A DNA stretch of 64,000 nt from Hymenoscyphus infarciens (GCA_001414345.1 LLCB01000003.1:372001-436000); one strand, 5' to 3'. Counted from the stretch's first letter, positions 24,601-37,968 are shown. The notes: a model not told the origin generated them from the sequence alone. A program made the numbers and translations.

Positions 24601-25287
24601 GTTTCTGATTCCCGATTGAGTTTCAGTCACCTTTGCTGCCTTCATTATCCATTTCTTGTGCTCCTTGGTAGCATCTGCCTCGTAGTTACCGCTTTCTGAC
24701 AGAGCTCCAACATTAGGTAGTTCCTGAGCTCGGACAAGAAACTCCGCCGCATTTGTGTATGGCACTGAGTATGCTAGAGCAGTATCCTGGGATATTGGAG
24801 ACAGGGGGTTTGAAGTCGAAGGTAATAGTGTGACGGATAGATTTTGTGGCAAGGGAATTGCTTCCGACAACGGAGCAGTCTGTGGGGAATTGGCGGCCAG
24901 AGAATCTGGGAAAACAAATGTCAAGAGAGCCAAATGATCCACATCATTCGTAACAGGCGTGTCCACATCTGCAGCTTGCCATTTCCAGCCAGTTTCACTC
25001 CCAACTCTCATTTGTCGACTTCCTTCTTGTAGAGATGCCCAGTCCGCCTTGCCTCCAAAAGTATTATTCAATTCGCTAACATCGAAGAGGCTGCTTTCGA
25101 GAAGGCCGATATAACTGGTACTCGCGAAGAAAGCGACTATCACGATCGTGTGTATTGGGTGAAGGCATGCCCGGTAGGAGAGACTCTGCAAAAGAGGTGT
25201 AACTCGTTTATTCAACCATATTGGCCCTGCAGCAGATTCGCTCGTGGCTCCAGGGAGCTTCGATCGAAGGAAAGACGATCCGAGCAT
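21640..25287 (-). CDS. hmgR: 3-hydroxy-3-methylglutaryl-CoA reductase (NADPH), two exons
   Basis: Reduces HMG-CoA to mevalonate, the committed step of sterol and isoprenoid synthesis, in the ER membrane. Exon 1 is 25287-22067, intron 22066-22013 (54 bp, GTAAGT...GCTAAC...CCAG) and exon 2 22012-21640, giving 1197 residues, a usual length for fungi. The N-terminal membrane half has a first span [18 protein letters not shown] (about 46-63) and a sterol-sensing-type multispan region (about 248-430). A variable linker leads to the catalytic domain (from about 740). Active-site residues are all present: Glu849 in [18 protein letters not shown] (943-949), the DKKPAA lysine at 982, Asp1058 in GQDPAQN, and His1149 in [11 protein letters not shown] with the phosphorylatable NRS serine following. 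Start: the open frame begins at a GTG (25380) directly after an in-frame stop, so the first ATG, 25287 (context aaaATGc), is chosen. Codon use is normal and nothing is broken. Confidence 0.97.
22013..22066 (-). other. Spliceosomal intron of HMG-CoA reductase
   Basis: 54 bp: donor GTAAGT, branch site gctaac, acceptor gccag. Splicing joins MK to [14 protein letters not shown] and restores the conserved catalytic-domain sequence; without it the frame stops at TAA inside the donor. Confidence 0.95.
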
Positions 25288-25383
25288 TTTGGAGGTTCTG
25301 AGGAGGGTTCGCAGGAAATTATAAAGCCATCGAAACGCCGATAACGGAGTTGTCAGTTGTTTTTCTGCCGAGGGATACACTTG

Positions 25384-25545
25384 TTAGCATTGAAATGCAA
25401 GATAGTGAATAGGAGAGAAGGCGGACGGGACAATGGCTTTGAAGAGAGTGTTTGGAGGTGATGTGCGATTGTGTAGTGACTTGGTGTCTGTCAGACAATG
25501 AATTGCACCACCGCAATCTGAGTCCAATCTGCCCACTACGTCCAT
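25384..25545 (-). promoter_or_regulatory. Possible upstream ORF in the HMG-CoA reductase leader
   Basis: ATG 25545 (context taaATGG, favourable at -3 and +4) opens 53 codons ending at TAA 25386-25384, about 97 bp before the reductase ATG and in the same frame. If the transcript starts upstream of 25545, it would have to be bypassed or reinitiated past. Start site and use are unknown. Confidence 0.3.
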
Positions 25546-26526
25546 TTAAATGGATGAAGTTGCAGCTCCTCGAACCATTATTGCAGCCTATCTTCAACTA
25601 AAGAAACGTCTCGAGGTCGCTTTCTCCATTGTCGTATACGGAGAAAATTGCGCAAGCTCGAAAACCGGACGCCAGAAATTGTTGTGGAAATTGTACATAC
25701 CGTTGGAATTCTAGTCGTGGCCTATTTCCGAATGGTCGACGGACAGCAGCTCGGGAGCCAATTCGTATGATTCGGTTGATGTCGAATCCAAGGAATGCGC
25801 GAAGACTGTGAAATGGCTCTGGGACGAAGTTGATGATCGGTTGAGGGAGAAATCAAGCAGAACTTGTTACAGGTCAACAAGTTGGAAGGCGAAAGCGGTG
25901 GAGTTGGTGATTAAAACTTTCGCCCAATCATGGTTTTGGTAACCTTACCGCGGGCGGAGGGCACGAACAAAAAGGGGCAGAACCCACCTGCACCGTCAAC
26001 GTTGAACCCTGAAAGAAGCGAAGAGACGTGGAAGAAACGCAAAACGCCTACTATTGTTCGTCCGGTTCTTTGACTTTTTTCCAGATAAGCAACTCACGAT
26101 GCCCTCAATTAGTCAGTCATCTGCCTCCCGCTGTTTCGTCCGGATCCGTGAAGCTCAGCTGCCGGGAAAGAATGTTCCTGCTTATCGCCACTAAGCCTTG
26201 CATAAGGTATGGGTTAGAGTACTACTGCACCACACTTTGCGACGTCAGTTTTTCTGGTTGGCAATTTCTACGACGTCAGTCGTATGTTACAATAACAGGA
26301 TCAGAATGATCAGAATGCTGATCCTCATAAGAGTCGAGTTGTATAGCAGAACTGCTTCCCGACTCGGGGATGAAATCGGGCAACCAGATGAAGCATTCGG
26401 GAAAGGAGACCCCGACGCTCGCAGATTTCATATAACACTACATGCCAACCATTTCTGCACAAACGACATGGTGGACAAAATAGAGTATTCCATATCGGAT
26501 GTCCGTGAGTTTTTTTATTGAGTTGG
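25546..26526. other. Intergenic region upstream of HMG-CoA reductase
   Basis: GC-normal. Short frames on both strands have no recognisable domain and no splice-supported extension. The promoter and leader of the reductase must lie here; no specific factor site could be named with confidence. Confidence 0.5.
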
Positions 26527-26528
26527 TA

Positions 26529-26637
26529 CTTCGTCCCAGGCGAAAAAACGTCAAACAAGGGGGGTCACTTTATAGAGTTCCCAGGGGTTTTTGGCGAGTA
26601 CCCCATTGGAATAACGTTTATTTCGCCTGGGACGAAG
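26529..26637. mobile_element. Mariner-type MITE, 109 bp, with TA duplications
   Basis: Perfect 17-bp terminal inverted repeats CTTCGTCCCAGGCGAAA, extended to about 24 bp with a couple of mismatches (…aaacgt), are flanked by TA on both sides (26527-26528 and 26638-26639). The interior (~60 bp) is non-coding. It is GC-normal and not RIPed. The TA duplication and short TIRs point to mobilisation by a Tc1/mariner-type transposase elsewhere in the genome. Confidence 0.8.
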
Positions 26638-26639
26638 TA

Positions 26640-27310
26640 TCATACGAGGGATTACCCCAGTTCCCCAAATTTGAGTGAGAGTCAGGGCTGCATTTAAGTT
26701 TCCCAGTTTCCCTCCTAAACCCCGAGTATACGACTATGTCCGATGTGAACAGAAAAGATGATAGAACCCCTTTGGCAAATCAGTTAGGGCTGATGGCCAA
26801 AAAAAAAAACCCTAATTGGGCTTTGGTATAGAATGCCGACAGAACAAAACATAGACTGCTTAGGCTCTTTGGAGTTGTATATACAAACGATTATATGCTA
26901 TAATAGACTATATAGACTATAGTTGTAAATAAAGTCTAAAATGACTTAGGCTTAAATTTAGTTAGGTAACACAAAAACGCTAGGACGTTAGTAGAAAGTG
27001 GCGTAATATCAGGTAAAAGATATAAAAGAACCTAAAAAGCTCTACTTAAAAGTTTCTAAAAAGTCTATACTAGTATTATATAATTTTTTTCTTTATAGTT
27101 ATAATAGTTTATATATCTAGTTCTAGAGATCGACGATTATATATAAAGAATAGTTAATTATTATAATTATTAATAATAAAACTTTAATAATTATATTTTA
27201 CTTTATAAGTATATAACTTATTATATAATATATAGATAATTAGAAGCTTCTATTTAGTAAACTTCTAAAAGTATATAATTAAGAAGTATATCTAACTTTA
27301 GGTCTAAATA
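26640..27310. other. Transition from GC-normal to AT-rich DNA, no gene
   Basis: 26640-26880 is GC-normal with an 11-A run near 26800 between near-inverted tagggct/ccctaat motifs. From about 26880 the sequence becomes AT-rich and CpA-poor. It ends in aaata, the TSD of element H. Confidence 0.5.
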
Positions 27311-27623
27311 TATAATAGTATACCGTTATTCTAGATAGCTAAGAGTATCTACTATATATAAGGTTTCGATAGTTATTATCTTATATTATCTGTTTTAGAA
27401 AGGTTACGTAGGTTTGAGCTTTTATATTAGCTAATATATAACGTTAGTTAGTTCTAGACCTTTTAGTCTAAACCTCTTATATATAGCAGCTTACTCTTAG
27501 AGTAGAAGAGAGATAGTTTTTCCTTTTCTTCTATATTAAAGCCTAGTATTTATATATATTATTTAGTCTTAAATATACTCTTATATACCTCTTCTTTTAT
27601 AGTATATATTTTATATTATTATA
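27311..27623 (+). repeat. 5' LTR of element H
   Basis: 313 bp, the same length as its partner. The following bases (taaaaaggaaaaactct) match the sequence just inside the LTRs of A, D and E. Confidence 0.9.
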
Positions 27624-28791
27624 TAAAAAGGAAAAACTCTACTTTACTAGTAATAGTATTTATAATATCTCTTTTAAGCTTATTATCGCTCTTTTTATTT
27701 TAAATATAACTTAGCTTAGATTTAGACTAGGATAATAACATCTTTAAATAGCTGAGTAATTAGAGACTACCTAGATAGCTAGTAATATTAGGGTTTGATA
27801 TTAGTTTTAAATAGCTAGTAAAAAGCGTGTTTTATACGTTAAGAAAGTAGGAATATACTAAGTGCTCTAGAGGCTTTTAATAATCCTCTTTGTATAGAGA
27901 CTACTATATATAGGTTTAGTAAATAAGTTAATATATTATAGTTATTATAAAAGCTTCTGAATCTGCTCTTACTCTCTTCTCTCTCTCTTATTTAATATTA
28001 TGTTAATAGTTCCGTTAAATAGTATTAAGCTACTTTCTAAAGCTATCTCTCTTTCTGAAAGCTACTTAAATAGCATTTGTATACTAAAACCTAGAAGATC
28101 TTAATAAAATAATAATAATAATAATTGAAGAGACTAATAAGACTTCTTAAATATAGACTAGATATAGTTAGTTATATAAGCTTTAGAAGTAGAAAATCAA
28201 GAAATAAAGAATTAACTAGCTAAGCTAGAAAAGAAAGTAAACGAACTTATAAGTTAATAAATCACTTTGTCTCTAAACTCTCTCTAATCTAACTCTCTTC
28301 TACTTTAAAGCCTAAATTCATACCCCTTTTAGCTATAAGCAGCTGCTTCTAATACCTTCTAATATTCCTCTATCTAATATAATACTAAAGCCTCTTTAAA
28401 TACTCTCTAATCTTAATAAAAAAGTAAGATAACTGAAAAGATTAAACCTTTAAATAATAACATTTCACTTATATACTAATAATAGAAGATATTAATACGC
28501 GATAGACTCTCTATAAATACTAACTATTATAGTTCACTTCTAACCTAAAAAGCTCTTATTTAAAGTATAATAACTAGTCTTACTAAGAACTATCTAGAGC
28601 CTAGATATAAGTTAGACTCGGTTCAAAATACTTTTAAAGATTAAGAAGACATAGTTACTCTTTTAGATACCTACTTTTTAACTGATTATAAAATAGAGAA
28701 TGCTTAGAATACTTTCATAGCTTTATAGATAGATGAAACTTTTGTCGATTTCAAGAGTCGCTTTTTAAGTATAGCTATACTTAAAAGCATA

Positions 28792-29286
28792 TATAATAGC
28801 ACGAAATATATATAACTATAGTAGAGGTATATAGGAGTACGTATAGTAGAATGACGTATATAGATACTAGGTACTAATATAGAAGAAAATAATAACTATC
28901 TCTCTTCTATACCGAATATAAACGTCTATATATAAGAGTTCGGAAGCTTCTAAGTTCTAATAATAATAATAACCGAGCCCTGTCTAATATAGCTAATACT
29001 AAATAATAAGAGCTGAAAAGCTAAATATATAACCTCTAATCCTTTGAAAAGCTAAATATATAATATCTAAACCTTAATCCCTTCTATATATAAATATTAG
29101 ATATTAATACCTTTAGTACTTCGCTTATATAAGTATTAGTTATTCGTAATCTCGGCTCTAGAGGTATTAGGGGTATTAGTACTACTTAGAGGTATTAGTA
29201 GTTTTATAAATACTGATAATTTAGAATAATACTATTATATAATAATCTAGCTATTATATAATAATCTAGGATAGCGTGCTATTATA
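28792..29286 (-). repeat. 3' LTR of element D
   Basis: 495 bp, from tataatagcacg to cgtgctattata. Confidence 0.92.
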
Positions 29287-32200
29287 TCCCCTCTCTTTTA
29301 AAAAGACTCGTCCTAAGTCTTCGGTTATCGATTAGTATAGTATTAGGTTAATTAGAGTATTATTTGTCTTTTTATTATAAAGAATATAACTTTGTCTTAC
29401 TATTATAGTGTCTAGTAGTCGGGGTAGAGTCGGTGGCTAGTAGTATTATTATTTAAGAGCTAATTACTCTTTGTTTACTACTATATACTATATAATAATA
29501 GGATATGAATAGAAGAGAAGCTAATAATTAGCTAGTAGGTAGAAAGCGGTACGCTACTATAGAGTTGTCGTATTCTTATTATTATTATATATTATAATAG
29601 TAATTATTAAGTAATAAACAATAATCGTAAAGTAATAGCTATTATTATAAGTAGTATATTAGTAGGCGACTTTTCCTTGATTCTAACTTCTCTTCTTCTT
29701 TTCTTTTTATTTAAATAATATAAATAGTAAGAATACCTTCTAATTAGGTATATCCTTATATACTAACTTATCTCCTAGAATATATATATATATTATATAT
29801 ATAAAAGTAAGTTCTTCTCTCCTTAATCAGACCTGATTTAGAGCTAATCTAATATAGTAAAATGCCTCTTCTATATCCTCCTAGTACGCTTCTAGCTACC
29901 TACCGAGTCTACTACGTTCGGTGCCTTTAGGCAAAATCTTAGAACAGAGATCACGTATACGCTTTTAAGAAGCCGAAGTCGAAGAAGTATAGGTACTACG
30001 TTAAGTAGAATACTATATATATTCTAGTAAGTTTAATTCTAAATATATACTAAATTCGTTCTAACTTAGATAGTTATTATAATTTATTAAGAAGAAGTTT
30101 AGTAAGCTTAAGCTTAAGAAGGAGAAGAGGGAGATTAAGAAGGCTACTAAGGCCTTAGATAAGGTATTAGTCGTTACTAGTATAGAGATACTAAAGAATA
30201 GTTTAGAGGTATAGTTTACTCTTCTAAAGAAGACTTAGACGCTTTATACTAAGGTTATTATAAGTACCTCTTACTTATTAGAGCGGTTTTAGTTACTAAT
30301 ATTTAATAGTTCTTACGCTATACTATAGAGAGTAGGACCTCTATTTAAACCTAGGTTTAGGTCCTCTTTAAAACCTATCTAAAGAGTTTATAAGCGTCTC
30401 TCTTAAAGCTGGTTATAAGAGATTGTCGAGGTAAGAAGCGTTCTTATAAAGAGGAGGTAGTAAAGGAAGAGCTGATTTAGGCTTCTTATGCTTAGAAGAG
30501 TAGAGAGAAGGATAATAAGTTAGAGAAAGAAGAGGCTATAGCCTAGAAAGAGTTAGTAGGCCCTGTTTTAGTAATAACTTAGTCTTAGTTCTTTACTTTA
30601 TTAATTTTAAATATTCTTACTAGTTAGTGTTTTATCTTAGGTTTTTATTATAAGTTCTTTATTAAGAGTAACTAGAATTAGAGAGTATTAATAGAGTTTT
30701 ATAAATTAACTCTTTTATCTAATTCTTATCTAATTCCTATATATTAAGCTATTTAGAGAGGTGTTAAAGTAGTCCTAGCTCTTCTAGATATTTAGTATAA
30801 AAGTCTCTTAGATAATATAGTAAACTCTAAAAATTATCTATAAGATACTAAGTAGGATCTAAATTATATCTAATCTATTTTATCTAGTACTATAGCTATC
30901 TTTTAAAAAGTCTACTACTAAGTATTTCTTATACCTTCTATTCTTATATATCTTTAATAATGTCTAGTAGAGGCTCTAGAGCCTCTTATCCTAGTAGAGA
31001 GGTGTTTAGATCTTTTAAAAGTATATTAGAGGTGAAAATATTATAAATTAATAAGCTTTTAGGAAGTTTTAGCTTATAGAAGTATTCTATACTTTCTAAT
31101 ATTTTAAAAGGTCCTATCTACTATTTAGTAAGCTTTTAGCTAGGACGATTTATCTTAAGATTCTTAGTAGATAAGTAGACTTTATCTCTAATATCCTAGT
31201 TAATAGCTCTTTAGTACTAGTTTATACTATTCTCTATCTTTTTCTAAGCCTTATCTATATTATCTTTAGCTATCTTCTAAGTAGAGTATATATATTAAGC
31301 TACTTTTACTACCTTATTATAGTTAAGTTATTCTTAGAGAATAAAAGTCTTTAGTATATTCTAGTTCTATAAAGTCTTTAGATTAAGTCTAAACTTAAGC
31401 TAATAAGAGGTTATACTAATAGATAAGTATAGAAGTGTTATTTATACTCTATCTATTAGAGAGATTAATTTACTCTAGTTATCTTAATAGTAGGTTATAA
31501 AGAGCTTTAGTCTTTAATTAATATATTAGTTTATTATCTCTATCTATCTATCTATTTATTTATAGTAGATAGTACTAAGCTTAAGCTTAATACTAATTAT
31601 TTAATAAAATTCAGTCTAAAATAATAATATAAATTAAGGTCTTTAATTAGATATAATTAATTTAGAGTAGTAGCTAAAATAGTAAATCTATTAAATAAAG
31701 AGTTTAGCTAGTCTTTTAGCGTCTATAGTTAAGTAATAGAGTATTAATACTAAATCCTTTCTAAGTCTATTAATAAATACTAATATAGTATTAAATCTAT
31801 ATTTATCTTTTAAGAATAATTTAAAGTCTATATATAAATATTATATAGAATAGTTAAGTATAAGTAAGGGGTAAAGAAAGCCTTATTACTTAGTTTATTA
31901 AAGATAGGAGTATTTATAGGCTTAATAATTCTCTATATACCTCTTATAGTCTAAAAACATTCTAGCCTAGTAGTAGTATTATACTAATAACTAGTATATC
32001 TTTTTTATACTTAGGTAAGTACTAGATACTTAGTTATAGACTTCTTAGATTAGTTTTATATAGAGTTTAGTATTCTTTTAAACGTAAAGTCGATTCTTAA
32101 AGAGTAGTAAATTATCTAATAAGAGGTAGTATCTATTTAAAAGTTAATAACGTTCTTTCTAAAAAGAGTATAAGTTATCTTCTTTTAACTTCTAAATTAT

Positions 32201-33089
32201 ATCTAAACTTATTCTTAGAATATCGTCTAACTAAATTATATTAAGAGAGGTAGACTATTCTTATAAAAAGGTCTAAGTAGGTTTAGCGTTAATTTAAAGG
32301 TCTAAATAATTAGATACTAAAAGAGTATATAAGCAGCTATCTACTTTAGCTTAATTATAGGTTTTTAGATCTTACTTACGTTAGGTTAATATATTTGCTT
32401 TTTAATTACTCTTCCTAGACGTAAATCGGATCTAGAAGTTAAAGTCTAATAAAAACTCTATCTATTAGACTTACTTAGCTATAAGTAGCTTAGTTATTAT
32501 AAAGTATTCTAATAATCTATAATCTAAATATATATTAATATACTTCTAATATAATATAAGTTTAAGGCGCTATTTCTTAAAAGCTTCTATAATAGTAGAT
32601 AGCTCTTTATTATAGATCTCCTAGTTCGATTCGTAGCTAACTAGGATATATAAGTAAAACCTAATAGAGTACTAAAGGCTATTATATTATTATAAGAATA
32701 TATCTACTATTACTTCTTTTAAAGAGTCTATTTCTACTTTTATATTATAATTAGGATTAAAGTAGTATAGTATTTAAATTATAAGAAGCCTAGTTCTTAG
32801 TACTTTAAAGGCTTCTTTATATTTAAGTGTTTATAAAAACAGCTTTATAAGGTGTATTATCGTAGTTAGAGGTTTAGTAATTTTAGTATAACCTTTAATA
32901 AATTATTTATAGAATCTTATAAACCCTAGATAAGACTTTATACTTATTATAGTATTAGGTTAGACCTAGTTTTATAAAGGCTCTACTTTTTCTAGGTTAA
33001 CTTTAAGTCCTTTTATAGTTAAGATAAATCCTAAGTATTTAACTCTAGTAATACTAAATTCGCTTTTCTTAATATCTACCTAAAGTCCT

Positions 33090-33520
33090 ACTTCTTAGAG
33101 CTGATTTAGAACCTTCCTAACCTATTTCTTATATTCTTTAATAATATCTAAATAAATTAAAATATTATCTAAGTAAGTAATATAGAAGTTATTTAGATAA
33201 TTAATTAAGATATTATTTATATAACGTTAATAGATAGTAGAGCTATTATAAAGTCTAAAAGAGAGGACTTTATATTTATATATACTATACCTAGTTTTAA
33301 ACATAGTTATCTCTTCTAAGTTAAGGTCTATTTAGATATAATAGAAAGCTTATCTAATATCTAATTTAGTAAAGATTTTAGCTATTCTTATCTTAGAAAG
33401 GAGCTTATTAATATAAGGGATTAGGTAAGAATCGTTTTAAGTTAGAGCGTTTAGCTTTCTATAATTAATATAGAACTATAACTTATTACTATTAGCCTTT
33501 TTAATAAAGAGTACTAGAGA
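33090..33520 (-). pseudogene. Gypsy reverse transcriptase remnant (element D)
   Basis: Minus-strand frame reads FYINYRKLNALT, then KIFTKLDIR, ITMFKTRYSIYKYKVLSF, YQRYINNILINYLNNFY and TYLDNILIYL. The order and spacing are those of Ty3/Gypsy RT, with YxDD decayed to YLDN. Stops are TAA/TAG. Confidence 0.88.
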
Positions 33521-36385
33521 GGTAAAAGAGCTATTACTATTAATAATAAACCTCTTATCTAAGTTCTTTATAAGATACTCTTTTATAGCTTTAAGCTTTA
33601 TAGTTAACTATTAATATAGAGGTGAAAAGGAGTTAGAAAGTAGCTTATTTAAAGTAATCTTATAATTATATTTATAGTAAGGAGGAAGCTTATCTAAAGC
33701 TACTTTTAAGAATATATCTTTATAGAATAAGTAATACTTTAAGAGTTAGGCTTATATTAGAGCTCTTATCTTATTATTATCTTAGAGAGAGGCTGATCTC
33801 TTATTAATAACCTAATCTAGCTTATAGAGGCTTATTATATAAAATTCTAAATTAGGCTGTTTTATATTATAATATATTATATTTATACTTATCTTATAGA
33901 TAAAAGAGTATAGAGTCTAGCCTTTTAAGGCTATACTAGTAGTTTATAGAGGCTTTAGACTAAAGTTAGATATTAAAATTTTAAGAGATATTATTATAGA
34001 TAGAAGTAATAACTTAGCTATATTTATAAGTCTACTCTTTTTATATCTTTCTTATTATTAGATAGTATATTCCCTTTGATTTATATCTAACTAGTAATTT
34101 AAAAAAGGTTTCTAGTTCTAGCTAGAAAGAGAAAGTAAAATTTCCTTACTATAGTAGAGAGTTAAAGAGTATTTAGCTAGCTAAGTAATCTAATTCTTTA
34201 AAGAGTTAAAGAGAACTTTAAAATAGTTTAACTACTTATTACTAATAATTAAGTCTTATTATCTAAGGTTTAAGATAATAAAGAGGTAGTTATAGATATA
34301 ACGTTTATCTATATTTAGATATAGTTATATAAACTAATTTACCTAGCTTTTAGTACTATTATTATATCTATAAATAAATACTAAATAAGATAGTTTCTAG
34401 ATCTTTAAACCTATTACTTTTAATAATTATAGAGCTAGAGGTTGATTTAGAAATAGGTACCTATTTACTTCTATATCTATTAAAGCTTATATTTTAATAC
34501 TATATCTCTATATATTAAGAGTAGTATTTATAAGGAACTGTTTTCCTCTTATAAGCTTAGAAAGGTTAAGTCTAGCTAGATTATATTTATATAAGCTTAG
34601 AAAGGTATTTTTACCTAGGCTTCTTTATTTTCCTCTTAACTTAAGTTAGAGTTAGAGTACTCTTTAGGTAGTTATTCTTTCTTAGGTTAATTCTCCTTCT
34701 CTATCTTATTAATACTAGGTAGATTAGAATAGTTAGGCTTAATATACTTAGGTTTCCTATAATTATAGTACTTTATACTAGTAGAGAGTTAGTCTATAGA
34801 TAAAGTCTTTAATCTTTTACTAGTAGAAGAGAGCTTAAGAGATTAAGAAGTTTTTTAAGAAGTAGTATAAAGTCTATATAAGAGTAGTAAGGGTTTTATT
34901 AAAGAACTAGATAAGGTTTAGTTAGTATTAAGCTTTTAGTATAATAAGCTTATTATAATAGGTTTTTTAGCACTTATTATACTAGTTATATAAAACTTAG
35001 TATTATAGTACTATTCCTTATTTATAAATAATAGGTTTCTTACTATCTCGTTAAAGTTAGCATTTTAGTACCTCTTACTATTAACTAATTAGGTTTAGAG
35101 CTAAAGTATAAGCTTATTCTATATATAGTAGAACTTATCTTACTCTAATACTTCTTTAAGTATTACTATACTTAAAAAGCAACTTTTAAATTCTATAAAA
35201 CTTTCTTTTATATAACTCTTCTATTCTATTTAAAGAGACTAAAAAGCGTTCTAGGTATCCTCCTTCTTATAACCTATTAGATAGTAGGTATTAAGAAGCT
35301 TGATTATCTCTTTATAATCCTTAAATACTATCTTACTTATATTAGACTTATATTAGAGCTCTAAGTAGTTCTAGGCAAGTTTCGTTATTATCTTTTAAAT
35401 AAGAGCTTTATAAGTTAAAGATGTTTAATAATAGTCAACGTTTATATAAAGTTAATTATATATTAATATTCTCTATTACTTATATATAGGTAAAACGCTG
35501 TTATCTAAAAGTTTAATTTTTTCTATAATCTTACTTTTAATAGATTAAAGGGCTTTTAAAGTACTTTTAAGTTATAAGTATAGAGTAGGTTATTATAAGG
35601 AAGGAATATTAGAGGTAGAGTCTTACCTATAATAACAGTTTAAAGAGGTAGAAGGAGGTGTTTATATAGGTTAGATAGGACTTAGACTTTAGTTATTATT
35701 TAATAGTTATTAACTAATTTACTATACTAGGTCTAATAATTAAGCGATCTAATTATCTTACTCTAAAATTCTCTATTCTTTTTCTTAATCCTTAGCTTTT
35801 ATAGCTTAGATTATACCTTATATCTTATCTATATTAGAGAAGTCTCGTTAATCTCTCTAGCTTCTAGGTACTAGGCCTTTACCTTTATTATTCTTAAACT
35901 TCTTACTATTCTTAGAGGTATAGTACTAAGTTAGAGACCTTTTAATAAGAGCTTAACTTTATTCTTTAAGAGGTTACTTTATACTTAGAAGTAGAGCTTA
36001 AGAGAGATTAAGGGTTACTTTAGATTCTAATATATTAAATATTAAATTAGAGAGAGGTAGGTAAGATTAGATTTAAAAGCTTTCTAGATAACTATTATAA
36101 GTTAACTTATTTACTAAATCTAAGGTTATTAGGACTTTTAAGAAATACTTAGTATATTCTAATCTCTTAATATATACTAAAACACGATTTTCACTAGCTA
36201 TTTATATAGATAATAAACTCTACTATTACTAGCTATCTAGGTAGTTTCTAATTACCTAGCTATATAAGAATATTATTATAATATTCTAAATCGAGTGTAA
36301 ATCAACTTCTAAATAAGGAGTAGTAATAAGCTTAAAAAGAGATATTATTAAGGCTATTATTAGCAAAGAAGAGTTATTGTTTTTA

Positions 36386-36880
36386 TATAATAGTACGAAA
36401 TATATATAACTATAGTAGAGGTATATAGGAGTATATATAGTAGAATAACGTATATAAATACTAGGTACTAATATAGAAGAAAATAATAACTATCTCTCTT
36501 CTATATTAAATATAAACGTCTATATATAAGAGTTTAAAAGCTTCTAAGTTCTAATAATAATAATAACTAAGCTCTACCTAATATAGCTAATATTAAATAA
36601 TAAGAGCTAAAAAGCTAAATATATAACCTTTAATCCTTTAGAAAGCTAAATATATAATATTTAAACCTTAATCCCTTCTATATATAAATGTCGGATATTA
36701 ATACCTTTAGTACTTCGCTTATATAAGTATCGGTTATTTATAATCTTAGCTCTAGAGGTATTAAGAGTATTAGCACTACTTAGAGGTATTAGCAGTTTTA
36801 CAAATACTAATAATTTAGAATAGTACTATTATATAATAATCTAGCTATTATATAATAATCTAGGATAGCGTGCTATTATA
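36386..36880 (-). repeat. 5' LTR of element D
   Basis: 495 bp, from tataatagtacg to cgtgctattata; the only change in the terminal 12-mer is C to T. Confidence 0.92.
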
Positions 36881-37968
36881 GTATACTAGAATTGAAATAG
36901 TTTTTTTAAATATAAGATAAGATTACACTATAGCTCTAAAACTTAGCTACTTTAAAAAAGAGATAATAGGACTATAACTTTATTAAAATAGTAGCTAATC
37001 TTTTAGCTTTAAATAAGAAGATATACTAAAACACTAAGTTATATACTTTAGTCTAAAATACCTCTTCTCTAAACTCTCTATAATCTAATAGTAAATCTTT
37101 TACTACTTTTAAAGTAGAATCAGAATTAGAAGATAATAAATAAGTCTTTAAGTACTCTAATTTAAGAGAGAATAAGGTAATATAATAACTTTTAGTAATA
37201 ACTCTTTGACTAGCTAAAACCACCTCTTTTGTTATTCTTAAATACTTGAATAAAAATTTTAACTTTAACAACTTAGCTATAACTTCGTATTTGACTAACT
37301 AAAACTACTTCTTTTGTTATTTTAAACTTTAGACAGCGTTTTTAATATTTAGTAATAAACTCTTTTAACTAACTAAAACTACTTAATAACTTTAGAAACA
37401 ACTTCGCCTTTAACTACCTAAAACCCTACTAACTCTAGTATAAAGTCTTATATTCTTTACTTTCTTTTCCTTTCTAGCTAGACCTAAAAGTTTTATTTGA
37501 ATTTAAATCAGATATAAATTAGTATACTCTTAAAGTAAGCTCTTAACTAAGTTATTATTATCTCTTAACTAAACGACCTCTAACTCTACTCTAAATTCGT
37601 CTTTAACTCTACTTTAAACTTTTTCTAACCTACTAGTTAGGTTAGACTATACTCTTTTAATAAACGTAAATACTTATTTTAATATTAAAAGATTAGAAAT
37701 GAAATCTCTCTTTTTATAAGTATTTATAAATTAGTTTAGCTATAATTCGAACTTAAAGTTAATATCTCGTCTTACTTATAATAAAATATAATTAATCTTT
37801 AAACTAGGTTAGCTATGATTTAAACTCTAATCTTAACTTCTCGCTTATAATAAAATCAATAAATATAACTAATACTTTAACCTTAATAATAATACTATAC
37901 TATTCTGATTCGACTCTAAATAAAAAGAGATAGAAGACTTAGAACAAGTCTTTTTCAAGAGAGAGAGA

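Larger units (their letters stand above)
28792..36880 (-). mobile_element. Full-length Ty3/Gypsy retrotransposon D (8.1 kb), nested in H
   Basis: Two 495-bp LTRs (28792-29286 and 36386-36880) have inverted termini TATAATAGCACG and CGTGCTATTATA. The TSD is gcata (28787-28791) versus gtata (36881-36885), a single C-to-T difference at CpA, i.e. RIP struck the duplicate after insertion. The polypurine tract is aaaagagagggga (minus strand, 29287-29299). Minus-strand translation around 33090-33520 gives a Gypsy RT. It serves as the intact reference for B: it lacks C, the Mutator-like element and G and so shows their empty sites. All frames are RIP-broken. Confidence 0.93.

Noticed and set aside
22148..25344. 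Many frames on the plus strand over HMG-CoA reductase
   Set aside because: Shadows of a well-supported gene on the opposite strand.
26028..26521. Plus-strand frames upstream of the reductase
   Set aside because: Cys/Ser-rich, no recognisable domain, no intron support, and they overlap each other in different frames.
37053..37271. Minus-strand 72-codon frame inside element H
   Set aside because: Lies in the plus-strand interior of a RIPed retroelement; composition is an artefact of AT-rich repeats.
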